Origin: Paenibacillus xylanivorans | GTDB lineage: Bacteria; Bacillota; Bacilli; Paenibacillales; Paenibacillaceae | DNA length: 64,000 nucleotides | Direction of reading: 5' to 3' | NCBI RefSeq assembly: GCF_001280595.1 | Contig: NZ_LITU01000015.1 | Span: forward strand, 41,902 to 105,901 | Shown: positions 46,247 to 56,045 of the stretch, in pieces | How the letters are laid out: every line of letters starts with the position of its first letter | Position numbering within the stretch: the first letter of the stretch is position 1 | Notes under the pieces: generated by a model | What the model saw: only the letters and a program-made list of their open reading frames with translations | The model's database searches: none | What the model was told of the DNA's origin: nothing | Position numbers and translations under genes: made by a program

Positions 46247-47824
46247 TCAACTACAAGCACAGTTCAGTACAGGCTTACGGGCCGCTGTTGTTTCATCCAG
46301 ACGGGTAACCGGTGTACCATAAGGGGCATTGAGTACCAATTCAGGTGTCTCTTCTGCTTCCTTGGCAATGCGAATCATCGTATCGATGAACCCATCAAGT
46401 GTTTCTTTGCTCTCGGTTTCCGTCGGCTCGATCATGATGCACTCCTCAACGTTCAGCGGGAAGTACACGGTTGGCGGGTGATATCCAAAATCAAGCAATC
46501 GTTTGGCAACATCCAGTGTCCGTACCCCGTACTGTTTTAGCCCCCGGCCAGACATAACGAATTCGTGTTTGCACACGCCTGGATACGGAATCTCGTAGTA
46601 AGGTGCGAGACGGGCCATCATGTAGTTGGCGTTGAGCACCGCACATTCCGATACCCGGCGCAAGCCTTCAGGTCCATAGGTACGAATGTAGGCATAGGCA
46701 CGGACCAGAATACCGAAGTTGCCGTAATACGCTTTGACCCGGCCAATGGATTGATCACCTTCGCGATCCAACGCATATATGCCCTCATCATTTTTGATGA
46801 CCATCGGTTTCGGCAGAAACGGAATCAAGCGGCTCTTTACGCCAACTGGGCCGGCACCAGGTCCACCACCGCCGTGCGGAGTGCTCATTGTTTTATGCAA
46901 ATTCAGATGTACTACGTCGAAGCCCATATCGCCAGGCCGGGTGATGCCCATAATGGCATTGGAGTTGGCACCATCGTAGTACAGCAAGCCACCAGCCTCA
47001 TGCACGATGGAGGCAATCTCCTGAATGTCTTTTTCAAAAAGTCCGAGTGTGTTCGGGTTGGTCAGCATCAGCGCTGCGGTATCCGAACCAACAGCTGCAC
47101 GGAGTGCGTCCAGATCTACCAGACCGTCTGCACGGGAAGGGATCGTTATCGTTTCGAAACCTGCAACGGTTGCACTTGCCGGGTTAGTGCCATGAGAAGA
47201 ATCCGGTACGATGACTTTCGTACGCTGTTCACCACGACCTTCGTGGTAGGCCCGGATCATCATGAGTCCGGTCCATTCGCCATGTGCGCCAGCGGCTGGT
47301 TGCAGCGTAACGGCGTCCATGCCGGTCAGGCCAGCAAGGTCATTTTGCAACGTGTAGAGCAGTTCAAGTGCACCCTGAATGCTGGATTCGTGCTGATATG
47401 GATGAATTTTGGCGAATCCGTTGTAACGGGCCACATCCTCATTAATCTTCGGATTATATTTCATCGTACAAGAACCTAGCGGATAGAATCCGTTATCTAT
47501 TCCGAAATTACGACGAGACAGAGCAGTGTAGTGGCGAATGACGTCAACTTCAAAAACCTCAGGCAATGCTGCTGCTTCCGATCGAAGCATTTCCCGGGGA
47601 ATCAGGGAATCGGCAGCCTGCCGGGGAACGTCACATTCTGGCAAGGAGTATGCAACTCGACCCGGACTGCTGAGTTCAAAAATCAACGATTGCTCCGGTG
47701 CTGAAGAGGCAGCTTGGGCAGAGAATTTTGTAACTGTTTCCGTCTGGCCCGAAGTGGAGACTGAGGTTACTGTTTCCGAGTGTCCTGTTGCTGAAGTTGT
47801 CTTTGTTGTCGTTTCCTGAGTCAC
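46247..47824 (-). CDS. gcvPB: Glycine dehydrogenase (decarboxylating) subunit 2
   Basis: This subunit of the two-part P-protein carries the PLP cofactor and decarboxylates glycine in the glycine cleavage system. It has [22 protein letters not shown], the PLP lysine in [16 protein letters not shown], and [19 protein letters not shown]. The GTG start at 47824 overlaps the gcvPA stop as GTGA. The product is 525 residues, with a Ser/Thr-rich N-terminal tail of about 45 residues ([20 protein letters not shown]) absent from usual family members. A TTG at the LIFELSSPG position, with CGGAG six bases upstream, is an alternative start without the tail. Confidence 0.95.
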   Translation of the reverse strand: MTQETTTKTTSATGHSETVTSVSTSGQTETVTKFSAQAASSAPEQSLIFELSSPGRVAYSLPECDVPRQAADSLIPREMLRSEAAALPEVFEVDVIRHYTALSRRNFGIDNGFYPLGSCTMKYNPKINEDVARYNGFAKIHPYQHESSIQGALELLYTLQNDLAGLTGMDAVTLQPAAGAHGEWTGLMMIRAYHEGRGEQRTKVIVPDSSHGTNPASATVAGFETITIPSRADGLVDLDALRAAVGSDTAALMLTNPNTLGLFEKDIQEIASIVHEAGGLLYYDGANSNAIMGITRPGDMGFDVVHLNLHKTMSTPHGGGGPGAGPVGVKSRLIPFLPKPMVIKNDEGIYALDREGDQSIGRVKAYYGNFGILVRAYAYIRTYGPEGLRRVSECAVLNANYMMARLAPYYEIPYPGVCKHEFVMSGRGLKQYGVRTLDVAKRLLDFGYHPPTVYFPLNVEECIMIEPTETESKETLDGFIDTMIRIAKEAEETPELVLNAPYGTPVTRLDETTAARKPVLNCACS

Positions 47825-49176
47825 AGCGATCCCTCCAATACACGTGCGAATTCGTCTATTTCTTCCTTGCTGCGTCGTTCGGTAACGGCAATGAGCATAT
47901 GTCCGGCGAGCTCGGAATAATCCCTTCCAAGTTCATACCCGCCAATGAAACCGGCATCGAGTAATTTCAGTTGCAGGGCATCCACGTTCGTTCCTTCAGG
48001 CAGTTGGATAACAAACTCATTGAAAGTTGGTGCAGCAAATGTAAGAGAGACCCCTGAAATTGCGGTAAGCGTGTTAAGGGCATAATGGCTCTTTTGCAAA
48101 TTCAAATCAGCGACATCGATCATGCCTTGTTTACCCATGATGGACATATAGACAGAGGCGCTCAGCGCGAGCAAAGCCTGGTTGGAACAGATGTTGGACG
48201 TCGCCTTTTCACGGCGAATATGCTGTTCACGTGCTTGCAGCGTGAGTACAAAACCACGCTTGCCATTGCGGTCGGTTGTCTGGCCAACAATTCGGCCAGG
48301 AATCCGGCGCATATGAGCCTGGGATACGGCGAAGTAGCCGCATGTTGGGCCGCCAAGTGAAGCAGCGATACCAAGGGGCTGTGCGTCGCCAACGACGATG
48401 TCAGCACCCAGCTTGCCTGGGGCTTCCAGCAGACCCAGCGACAGCGGGTTGGCACTGACCACGAGCAGACCCTTGTGCGCATGCGCAAGGTCTGCGGCCT
48501 GTTTTACATTTTCCACGGCGCCGAAGAAGTTCGGGCTCTGGATCATGACGGCTGCGGTGTCATCGGACACGGCGGCTTGCAGGGCATCCCAGTCTGTTAC
48601 ACCATTTTTATACCCAATCTCGACAATCTCCAGATTGAGGCCGTGTGCATAAGCCTGCAATACCTGACGGGATTCGGGGTGTACGGTACGTGACACAATC
48701 AGCTGTTTGCGGCGAGTTGCTGCTGCGGCCAGATTGCCTGCTTCCGCAAATGCAGTCGCACCATCGTACATGCTGGCATTGGCTACAGCCATGCCTGTTA
48801 ATTCACAGATGTAGGATTGAAACTCGAAAATTGCCTGTAATTCTCCTTGGCTGATCTCGGGTTGATAGGGTGTGTAGGCTGTATAAAACTCGGAACGGGA
48901 GATGACATGATTAATGACGGAGGGAACATGGTGATCATAAATGCCTGCCCCCAGAAAGCTGGCGTGTGTCTCGAAGTTGGCATTGGCTCCCGCTTGCTTC
49001 GACATATGACGTGTCAGTGCATATTCATCCAGTTTGGAGGAAACAGGCAGTTCACCCTGATAGCGAATCTCCTGTGGAATGTCATGGAACAGATCCTCAA
49101 TCGTTTCCACACCGATGGTTGCCAGCATGGCACTCTGATCCTGCTCGGTCATGGGAATGTAACGGTGCTTGCTCAT
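47821..49176 (-). CDS. gcvPA: Glycine dehydrogenase (decarboxylating) subunit 1
   Basis: This is the partner subunit of the split P-protein, 451 residues long. Motifs are [19 protein letters not shown], the conserved [38 protein letters not shown] and [11 protein letters not shown]. Its ATG overlaps the gcvT stop as ATGA, and its own stop overlaps the gcvPB start, so the three genes are translationally coupled under the glycine riboswitch. Confidence 0.97.
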   Translation of the reverse strand: MSKHRYIPMTEQDQSAMLATIGVETIEDLFHDIPQEIRYQGELPVSSKLDEYALTRHMSKQAGANANFETHASFLGAGIYDHHVPSVINHVISRSEFYTAYTPYQPEISQGELQAIFEFQSYICELTGMAVANASMYDGATAFAEAGNLAAAATRRKQLIVSRTVHPESRQVLQAYAHGLNLEIVEIGYKNGVTDWDALQAAVSDDTAAVMIQSPNFFGAVENVKQAADLAHAHKGLLVVSANPLSLGLLEAPGKLGADIVVGDAQPLGIAASLGGPTCGYFAVSQAHMRRIPGRIVGQTTDRNGKRGFVLTLQAREQHIRREKATSNICSNQALLALSASVYMSIMGKQGMIDVADLNLQKSHYALNTLTAISGVSLTFAAPTFNEFVIQLPEGTNVDALQLKLLDAGFIGGYELGRDYSELAGHMLIAVTERRSKEEIDEFARVLEGSL

Positions 49177-50309
49177 GCTTGCTCAGCTCCTTGAGTAGGT
49201 GTCTTTGGCGCACGTGTCCGTTTATGAAAAGGGGTCTTCACGACCTCGGCTTTCAGTTTCTTACCGCGAATCTCAATCTCTAGCGAGGTACCCAGTGCAG
49301 CATATTTGCTTTCAATCAAGGCCAGCCCTAGATTGCGTTTCAGCGTAGGAGATTGGGTGCCAGTGGTCACTTCACCAATCTGTACGCCTTCAGCGTATAT
49401 AGGATAATGGGGGCGGGGAATGCCACGCTCCAGTACTTCGATGCCGACCAACTTGCGGGCAGGCCCGTCATTTTTTTGTCGCAATAAGGCTTCATGTCCG
49501 ATAAAAGGTCCAGCATTCAGCTTCACAAACATGCCCACACCAGCCTCCAGCGGCGAGATGGTTGCAGACAGTTCCTGTCCATACAGGGGAAGCTTGGCTT
49601 CAAAGCGCAGCGTATCGCGGGCACCCAGTCCGGTTGGAACGAGTCCGTAACCTTCCCCCGCTTGCATCAATCCATTCCAGACCGCAGCGGCCTGTTCGGC
49701 AGGAACATAGAGTTCAAAGCCGTCTTCACCCGTATATCCGGTGCGGGATAATAGCAATGTAACATCACATACCTTCGCATTTGGCACAAAACGGAAAGGC
49801 TCTATCGAAGACACATCGGTGTCTGTCAACGTTCCTAGAATATCCACAGCCAGTGGACCTTGCAGGGCAAGCAGCGCCGTTTGTTCCGAATCATTGGTCA
49901 TCGTTACGCCTGGCGTCATGTGCTGTTGCAGCCATGCCCAGTCCTTGTCGATGTTGGAGGCATTAACAACCAGCATATACTGCTGGTCTTTAAGTTTATA
50001 GATCAGCAGATCATCGACCACGCCGCCATCCGGATAACACATTAACGTATATTGGGCCTGACCGGGAACGAGTGTTGTTACATCATTGGTGGTCATGTGT
50101 TGTAAAAAGGCTTCCGCATTTTCACCTTGAACGGTGAATTCACCCATGTGGGATACATCAAATAATCCGGCACGTTCTCGCACCGCTTCATGCTCTTTCT
50201 GAATTCCACTGAATTGTACAGGGAGCTCCCAGCCACCAAAATCAATGCATCGTACGCCTTCATATTGCTGATAGAGTGGAAAGAGTGGGGTTCTAAGCAA
50301 ATCAGACAT
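49173..50309 (-). CDS. gcvT: Aminomethyltransferase (T-protein)
   Basis: GcvT transfers the methylene group from aminomethyl-lipoyl-GcvH to tetrahydrofolate and releases ammonia. The 378-residue protein has IDFGGWELPVQFSGI, the catalytic region FDVSHMGEF, LALQGP, SRTGYTGEDGFELYVP and LGARDTLRFEAKLPLYGQEL. The ATG is preceded by GAGGTGATTGG. It is the first gene after the glycine riboswitch. The C-terminal tail [15 protein letters not shown] is longer than in most homologues. Confidence 0.96.
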   Translation of the reverse strand: MSDLLRTPLFPLYQQYEGVRCIDFGGWELPVQFSGIQKEHEAVRERAGLFDVSHMGEFTVQGENAEAFLQHMTTNDVTTLVPGQAQYTLMCYPDGGVVDDLLIYKLKDQQYMLVVNASNIDKDWAWLQQHMTPGVTMTNDSEQTALLALQGPLAVDILGTLTDTDVSSIEPFRFVPNAKVCDVTLLLSRTGYTGEDGFELYVPAEQAAAVWNGLMQAGEGYGLVPTGLGARDTLRFEAKLPLYGQELSATISPLEAGVGMFVKLNAGPFIGHEALLRQKNDGPARKLVGIEVLERGIPRPHYPIYAEGVQIGEVTTGTQSPTLKRNLGLALIESKYAALGTSLEIEIRGKKLKAEVVKTPFHKRTRAPKTPTQGAEQA

Positions 50310-50446
50310 CCAATCACCTCGTCATGGGCCGTCAACCGGCCGAGTGTATAACCGTGGATCAATGAATCTGGCATCAACTTTTATTATAAAAGTAAGGAAA
50401 GGACGCTGTAGGCAGCGCCGCTCTATAACCTGTTTTCGTTTTTTTG

Positions 50447-50727
50447 GGAAAAAGGAAAAGGACAGGCCAAAGAACCGGCATGCCAGAAGCACGCTGTATT
50501 CTTAGGCTCTGTCCTTGGTACCTGAGAGTTACCCCGCCGCATGATGCAGCAGGTTTCCCCTTGGGTGATCATAACGCCCGCACAGGGCGAATAGATGCTC
50601 TCCAGAGTTGCGTCCCGTAAAAGTCCTTTTGCCTGAGAGATTCACCTCCCGCTTGTCGGTGGTTTACTCCTTCGGCGTTACCGCATGTACACCCTGATTC
50701 GGGTGCCAAGGGTAATCTCTCCCTTTA
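50447..50727 (-). promoter_or_regulatory. Tandem glycine riboswitch with terminator platform
   Basis: Reading the minus strand, aptamer 1 (about 50725-50622) has GGGAGAG, GCCGAAGGAGTAAA and TCTCAGGCAAAAGGAC. Aptamer 2 (about 50608-50507) has CTCTGGAGAG, AAGGGGAAAC and ACTCTCAGGTACCAAGGAC. The 3' closing strand of aptamer 2 (50514-50507) is also part of a terminator stem AAGGACAG/CTGTCCTT (50516-50458) followed by a T-rich run. Glycine binding should therefore prevent termination and switch the operon on. Confidence 0.93.
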
Positions 50728-50776
50728 CATTCATCCGCGGGTATTGCATAGACCAATAAACACATTTACTACTCTC

Positions 50777-50806
50777 ATTAAAGCCTGAATCGACTATTGA
50801 TGTCAA
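50777..50806 (-). promoter_or_regulatory. gcvT operon promoter
   Basis: On the minus strand TTGACA (50806-50801), an 18-base spacer and TTTAAT (50782-50777) lie about 50 bases before aptamer 1. Confidence 0.65.
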
Positions 50807-51081
50807 GAACGATATCATAGAAACTAACAAGAAATCCGAATGATATTTTTAATTCATTTTATAATGTTCGTCTATTTATAAAGAGTGCGCTTACTTTTCT
50901 AATATTCACCATTATATGTAGGGATAGTCCATTTGAGTTACGGGCATATAAGGAAGGGAATTAAATAAATTGTAAGGTATCTTGACATTTGATTCTAAAA
51001 TATCATACGCTATGTTCTGGGAAAAAGGTTAAGGTCAAAGAAACGCATGCACTCATTTAATGAAAAGCGAGGCGGATATCG

Positions 51082-51471
51082 ATGAGCGAATTGAAAAGTG
51101 ATTTCCTGTACAGTGAAGAGCACGAATGGGTGCAGACCGTAGGGGAGGATACCGTACGTATTGGCATTACCGAGTTTGCGCAGCATCAGCTGGGTGACAT
51201 TGTGTTTGTGGAATTGCCTGACCTTGAATCGGATGTAAAATCGGAAGACAGCATCGGAACAATTGAATCCGTCAAAACTGTTTCGGATTTGTTTTCTCCT
51301 GTCAGTGGAACAATTGTTGCTGTGAATGACGCACTGCAGGATTCCCCAGAGCTGGTAAATAACTCTCCATATGAGGAAGGCTGGATGATCGAAATCCGTG
51401 TTGAGGGCGATCTGACAGCAGCACTGTCCACATTGATGAATGCGGATGCGTATCGTACACATACGGAATAA
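51082..51471 (+). CDS. gcvH: Glycine cleavage system H protein
   Basis: GcvH shuttles the aminomethyl group on a lipoyl arm, and in Bacillales it also serves as the lipoyl relay to other dehydrogenases. The 129-residue protein has YSEEHEWVQ, the lipoyl lysine in GTIESVKTVSDLFSPVSG, and NNSPYEEGWMIEI. It is divergent from gcvT-gcvPA-gcvPB and does not lie behind the riboswitch. A TTGACA occurs at 50992-50997 without a well-placed -10. The separation fits its wider lipoyl role. Confidence 0.96.
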   Translation: MSELKSDFLYSEEHEWVQTVGEDTVRIGITEFAQHQLGDIVFVELPDLESDVKSEDSIGTIESVKTVSDLFSPVSGTIVAVNDALQDSPELVNNSPYEEGWMIEIRVEGDLTAALSTLMNADAYRTHTE

Positions 51472-51596
51472 AATTTGGGTTCAATTCTCCGCGGGAGATT
51501 GAGCTTCAGCTTGAGGCAAAAGTCTGTTTAACGTGAAAAGAATGAAACGATTGATTATAGATCCGGATGGTAATACTGCTAATTCGGAATACTTAG

Positions 51597-51643
51597 GCGC
51601 AATTGCCTCACCTGTAACGGGATGAGCAATTGCGCTTTTTTTT
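51597..51643 (+). terminator. Terminator after gcvH
   Basis: GCGCAATTGC (51597-51606) pairs perfectly with GCAATTGCGC (51626-51635), followed by eight T. Confidence 0.92.
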
Positions 51644-52039
51644 GTCGTTGTTATCAGAGGGCTTGGATGAAATGAATATAACCCTAACGTGTTTCATCAT
51701 CATTCCTGAATGAGGATAGAAACAGCTCGATGAAATAGAATAAATTTACAATTTTATTTGTCATTAAAATGGGGCAACTCGTGGGTATGATACATGAAAG
51801 GGAATAACAGGTTCCATTCCATATACAAGGCTTAAATATGGGACAATCCTTCAAATTTAAATCTTGTCATCAACGTTCATGACGGAAGTAGGTTTTCATT
51901 TCGTTGTAGAAGATACCGTTTTCATTTACGATATGGTTGTGAAATTAAGATTTATTACAGATTTGTACCTTCGTTCGTCTGGATCATCGTGTCAAAATTC
52001 AGTGGAATTAAGGTTTAATATGTTGAGGAGGTTTTCAGT
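51644..52039 (+). other. Regulatory region upstream of mtlA
   Basis: This A/T-rich 396-base gap has no recognised gene. It should hold the mtl promoter and MtlR site. Several TTGTCA/GGACAA-like elements occur (51757, 51842, 51863), and AGATACCGTTTTCA at 51910-51923 resembles a cre box with two mismatches. I could not assign a convincing -35/-10 pair. Confidence 0.45.
51910..51923. promoter_or_regulatory. cre-like box before mtlA
   Basis: AGATACCGTTTTCA differs from TGAAANCGNTTNCA at two positions. It lies 117 bases before the mtlA start, a reasonable place for CcpA control of mannitol use. Confidence 0.45.
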
Positions 52040-53506
52040 ATGAGTTCAGTGGACGCAAAGTCCGAAAAAAGCGGAGGAATACGGGTCGGCGTTCAGAAGT
52101 TTGGACGTTTCCTGAGCGGTATGGTTATGCCGAACATGGGTGCATTTATCGCCTGGGGTCTGATTACGGCATTGTTCATTCCAAAAGGATGGTTCCCTAA
52201 CGCAGATTTTGCATTGCTGGTTGATCCAATGATCAAATATTTGCTGCCTTTGCTTATCGGTTATACAGGCGGTACCATGGTACACGGCCAACGTGGTGGT
52301 GTAGTCGGTGCAATAATGACCATCGGGGTTATTGTCGGCAGTGACATCCCAATGTTTCTTGGTGCGATGATTGCCGGACCATTGGGAGCCTGGGTCATTA
52401 AGAAATTTGACAAGGCTGTCGATGGCAAAATCAAATCAGGGTTTGAGATGCTGGTTAACAACTTCTCCGCTGGTATTATTGGTGGGATTTTGGCCCTTCT
52501 AGCCCTTAAAGGCATCGGGCCTTTCGTTGAAGCGATTAGCAAGGTGTTATCGGCTGGGGTAGAAACCTTGATGAATGCTGGTCTTCTCCCGCTGGTCAAT
52601 CTGATCATTGAGCCAGGAAAAGTATTATTCCTGAACAATGCCATCAACCATGGGATTCTGACACCGATTGGTACGGATCAAGCAAGAGAACTCGGTCAAT
52701 CTGTATTATTCATGCTTGAATCCAATCCAGGACCTGGACTCGGCATTTTGCTGGCATACTGCTTCTTCGGTCGGGGATCAGCCAAATCTTCCGCTCCAGG
52801 TGCTGTAATCATCCATTTCTTTGGCGGGATTCACGAGATTTATTTCCCTTACATTCTGATGAGACCGATACTGATTCTGGCTGCAATGGCTGGTGGTGTA
52901 GCGGGTACATTGACCTTCATGCTGACAGGAGCTGGCTTGGTTTCAGCACCGTCACCGGGAAGTATCATTGCCTACTCGTTGTTAACACCTAAGGGTGGAT
53001 ATCTTGGCATGTTTGCAGGGGTAGCCGTAGCTGCGATCATTTCCTTCCTTGTGGCATCTGTGCTGCTCAAAACAGGTAAAAAGAAGGATGATGAGGATCT
53101 GGATAGTGCTTCCAGCCGTATGAAAGATATGAAAAATCAGGGCAAAACGGGCAACCTCACCGTTGACAAAGACAATCGGGAAGCTGACCGTGCGGCTGAT
53201 ATTGCTTCTTCGGCAGTAAAAACGGATATCAATAAAATTGTATTTTCCTGTGATGCAGGTATGGGTTCGAGTGCCATGGGGGCCTCGATTCTGCGTAAGA
53301 AAATGAAGGCAGCCGGTGTGGATATCGCTGTAACCAACACTGCGATCAGTGAGATTCCGCAAGATGCCGACATCGTCATCACACAGAAAACATTGACAGA
53401 CCGGGCCAGAACCGTGGCTCCAAATGCAGAGCATATTTCCATCGATAACTTCCTGAAGAGTCCTGAATATGAGGCACTGGTGGAGCGCCTCAAATCCGAC
53501 TCCTGA
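52040..53506 (+). CDS. mtlA: PTS mannitol-specific EIICB
   Basis: The 488-residue permease imports mannitol as mannitol-1-phosphate. The EIIC domain (about 1-350) has FGRFLSGMVMPNMGAFIAWG, NNAINHGILTPIG and FFGGIHEIYFPYILMRP. A charged linker (about 350-395) leads to EIIB with its phosphorylated cysteine in VFSCDAGMGSSAMGAS. EIIA is encoded separately as mtlF two genes on. The ribosome site is GAGGAGG. mtlR starts within its stop codon. Confidence 0.96.
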   Translation: MSSVDAKSEKSGGIRVGVQKFGRFLSGMVMPNMGAFIAWGLITALFIPKGWFPNADFALLVDPMIKYLLPLLIGYTGGTMVHGQRGGVVGAIMTIGVIVGSDIPMFLGAMIAGPLGAWVIKKFDKAVDGKIKSGFEMLVNNFSAGIIGGILALLALKGIGPFVEAISKVLSAGVETLMNAGLLPLVNLIIEPGKVLFLNNAINHGILTPIGTDQARELGQSVLFMLESNPGPGLGILLAYCFFGRGSAKSSAPGAVIIHFFGGIHEIYFPYILMRPILILAAMAGGVAGTLTFMLTGAGLVSAPSPGSIIAYSLLTPKGGYLGMFAGVAVAAIISFLVASVLLKTGKKKDDEDLDSASSRMKDMKNQGKTGNLTVDKDNREADRAADIASSAVKTDINKIVFSCDAGMGSSAMGASILRKKMKAAGVDIAVTNTAISEIPQDADIVITQKTLTDRARTVAPNAEHISIDNFLKSPEYEALVERLKSDS

Positions 53507-55614
53507 TGAGTAATATTACAAGGAGACAGCGTGAGATCGTGGAGTTCCTGCTGGAGCATCCGCATGAGGTAACTGCTGGCGATATAGCTGTTGCGGTCAA
53601 AGTAAGCACTCGTACCGTACATCGGGAGTTGCAGATGATTGAACAATGGCTTGAGCCCCTTGGCATGAGATTGGAAAAAAAATCGGGAACCGGGGTTCGA
53701 ATTGATCCCGGTTCCGATGATTTGGCCGTATTGCGCCAACAACTTGAGCTTAACGAATATGTAGAGTTTACGCCCGAAGAGCGTAAACTCTTCATGCTTT
53801 GTATTTTGCTGGATGAAGCCGAGCCTGTGAAGCTGCTTGCGCTGGCCTCAGATCTGAAGGTAACCGTGTCTACGGCAAGCAATGATCTGGACGATCTGGA
53901 GCCACGCATTCATCTGGCGGGATTGAAGCTGGTTCGCAGGCGCGGATATGGGGTCAAAATCAATGGAAGCGAGTTGGCTCATCGCATGGCTATTTCCGCG
54001 CTCGCTCTTGAATATCTGGATGAATCCGATTTGTTCGGTAGACAAGCGGAGCAGGGCGTTTCCAAAGTAAACAGTAAACTACTGGAAATGATTGGGCATA
54101 AAGATGTGCTTACGGTCGAAAATGCGTTATGGCAGCCGGATATTGAGTGGTTGGAAAATATTCCGGAGCGTCAATATATGAGGCTGCTGATTCAATTGTC
54201 TGTAGCGGTTGTGCGGATTCGCAAAGGCTATGGTATAGGTCGGGGCATACAACAGGACAAAAAAGATATTGGAAATCCGTTGCAAGGCGACAAGGGGAAG
54301 GTGCCAGAATATTTGGCCTCCCGTTTGTGCGGTGTTCTGTCTGCACAGCTTGGGATGGACTTTGTGGGCGAGGAGCAGGTTTATTTTCACAGGCTGCTGA
54401 TTGAAATCGAGCAATCGATTCATTCCTCACGTCTGCTGCCCATAGACGATCTGGTCTTACTCGACATGGTTCGTGCTCTCACAGATCGAATGCAAGAGAA
54501 AACTCATTATTCGTTCCATGAGGATCGTCTGCTCCGTGAAGGTCTGATTGCTCACATGGAGCCGGTGCTGGAACGAATGGATGGGCGGCAACTCATCCGT
54601 AATCCGTTGCTTCAGCAAATCCGCAAGGATTATGAATCATTATTTGAGGATGTAAAGAAAGCGGTGCGAGAGGCTTGGCCCAATACGGATGTGCCGGATG
54701 AGGAGATTGGATTTTTGGTGATGCACTTCGGTGCTTCCATTGAACGGCTGCGGGTGCTCAAGCGAGAAATCAGGGCTGTCGTCGTCTGTACGAGCGGAAT
54801 CGGATCTTCACGGATGTTATCGAGCCGCCTGTCCAAGGAAATTCCGGAGATTCGGATTGTGGACAGCGTGTCTTGGTATGAAGCCGCACGTATACCGAAG
54901 ACGGAATATGATCTGGTTCTCTCTACCGTTGATCTGCCGATGGATAAACATCAATACTACAAGGTCAGTCCGCTGCTAACGGCAGAAGAAAGTGAACGTT
55001 TAAGGCATTTCATCAGGACAACGACGCTTCAGCGGGAACATAGTCCCCCACCTGAAGCAGAGTCAAAGGCAACAGGACGATTTACCGATCCGGTTGGGCT
55101 GGAAGCCACCCTGATTGAAATTGTACAGATTATCGGCAAATTTCAGGTGTTCCCACTGGATAACCAGGAGATCGGATTTTTTGAAACGGCCTACGCCATG
55201 TGCAGCGTTTTGCATCAATCCGGTGTGTTGAATAATCCAGACGAGATTGCCAGGCTGCTGGAAGAGCGTGAAGCGGTTGGAAGCCAGAAAATCCCAGGAA
55301 CTTCCCTCGCGCTGTTTCATACACGCAGTGATGGCATTCAAAGTCCTTCAATCACGCTCTTCCAATTGACAGAGCCGCTTCTGCGCACGCCGGAAGACCC
55401 GGCAGGTGTCAGTCATGTACTCTTGATGCTTGGACCGAGACAGTTATCGAAGGAAAGCTTGGAGGTACTGAGTGAGATCAGTGCGCTATTGTTGCAGGAA
55501 GAAATGATTGCATTACTTGAAAAAGGCAACCGGGATGATCTTATTCATTACTTGTCCCAAGAACTTGCGGGATTTTACCGCAGCAAAACCGAAATTGGAG
55601 GTATTCAAACATGA
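53506..55614 (+). CDS. mtlR: PRD-containing transcriptional activator MtlR
   Basis: The 702-residue activator of the mtl operon has an N-terminal helix-turn-helix (TRRQREIVEFLLEHP, VKVSTRTVHRELQMIE), a second winged helix, two PRD domains (about 190-400), an EIIB-Gat-like domain (VVCTSGIGSSRMLSSRLSKE) and a C-terminal EIIA-Mtl-like domain (about 535-690). PTS phosphorylation of these domains tunes its activity. Its ATG shares one base with the mtlA stop and its stop overlaps the mtlF start as ATGA. In B. subtilis mtlR is unlinked, so this in-operon place is a difference. Confidence 0.94.
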   Translation: MSNITRRQREIVEFLLEHPHEVTAGDIAVAVKVSTRTVHRELQMIEQWLEPLGMRLEKKSGTGVRIDPGSDDLAVLRQQLELNEYVEFTPEERKLFMLCILLDEAEPVKLLALASDLKVTVSTASNDLDDLEPRIHLAGLKLVRRRGYGVKINGSELAHRMAISALALEYLDESDLFGRQAEQGVSKVNSKLLEMIGHKDVLTVENALWQPDIEWLENIPERQYMRLLIQLSVAVVRIRKGYGIGRGIQQDKKDIGNPLQGDKGKVPEYLASRLCGVLSAQLGMDFVGEEQVYFHRLLIEIEQSIHSSRLLPIDDLVLLDMVRALTDRMQEKTHYSFHEDRLLREGLIAHMEPVLERMDGRQLIRNPLLQQIRKDYESLFEDVKKAVREAWPNTDVPDEEIGFLVMHFGASIERLRVLKREIRAVVVCTSGIGSSRMLSSRLSKEIPEIRIVDSVSWYEAARIPKTEYDLVLSTVDLPMDKHQYYKVSPLLTAEESERLRHFIRTTTLQREHSPPPEAESKATGRFTDPVGLEATLIEIVQIIGKFQVFPLDNQEIGFFETAYAMCSVLHQSGVLNNPDEIARLLEEREAVGSQKIPGTSLALFHTRSDGIQSPSITLFQLTEPLLRTPEDPAGVSHVLLMLGPRQLSKESLEVLSEISALLLQEEMIALLEKGNRDDLIHYLSQELAGFYRSKTEIGGIQT

Positions 55615-56045
55615 GTGTGTTAACTAAAGATAAAGTCATCATGAATGCAACGGCTCAGGACAAATACGAAGCGATTCGTATGGCAGGTCAGATTTTGAAA
55701 GACGCGGGACATATCACCGCTGAATACATTGACAAAATGCTGGAGCGTGAAGAGATTGTCTCCACGTATGTCGGCAACGGACTTGCGATTCCACACGGCA
55801 CGAAGGAATCCAAATCATTCATCCTGTCCACAGGCATATCGGTCATTCAGTTCCCGCAAGGTGTTGATTTTGGGGAAGAGAAAGCGTATATGGTGATTGG
55901 TATCGCCGCTCAGGGTGGAGAACATATGGAGATCCTGACCAGCATCGCAGTCATCTGCGCTGAGGAAGAGAACATGGAAGCTCTGCGTCATGCTCAAACC
56001 GCTGAAGAAGTTATCACTATTTTGGAAAGTGAAATGGAACTATGA
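55611..56045 (+). CDS. mtlF: PTS mannitol-specific EIIA
   Basis: The 144-residue protein passes phosphate from HPr to the EIIB domain of MtlA. The phosphorylated histidine lies in NGLAIPHGTKESK, and the AAQGGEHMEIL motif matches EIIA-Mtl. Start and stop overlap both neighbours as ATGA, indicating translational coupling. Confidence 0.96.
   Translation: MSVLTKDKVIMNATAQDKYEAIRMAGQILKDAGHITAEYIDKMLEREEIVSTYVGNGLAIPHGTKESKSFILSTGISVIQFPQGVDFGEEKAYMVIGIAAQGGEHMEILTSIAVICAEEENMEALRHAQTAEEVITILESEMEL

Noticed and set aside
46565-47479. 304-codon plus-strand frame inside gcvPB
   Set aside because: Antisense shadow of a certain gene.
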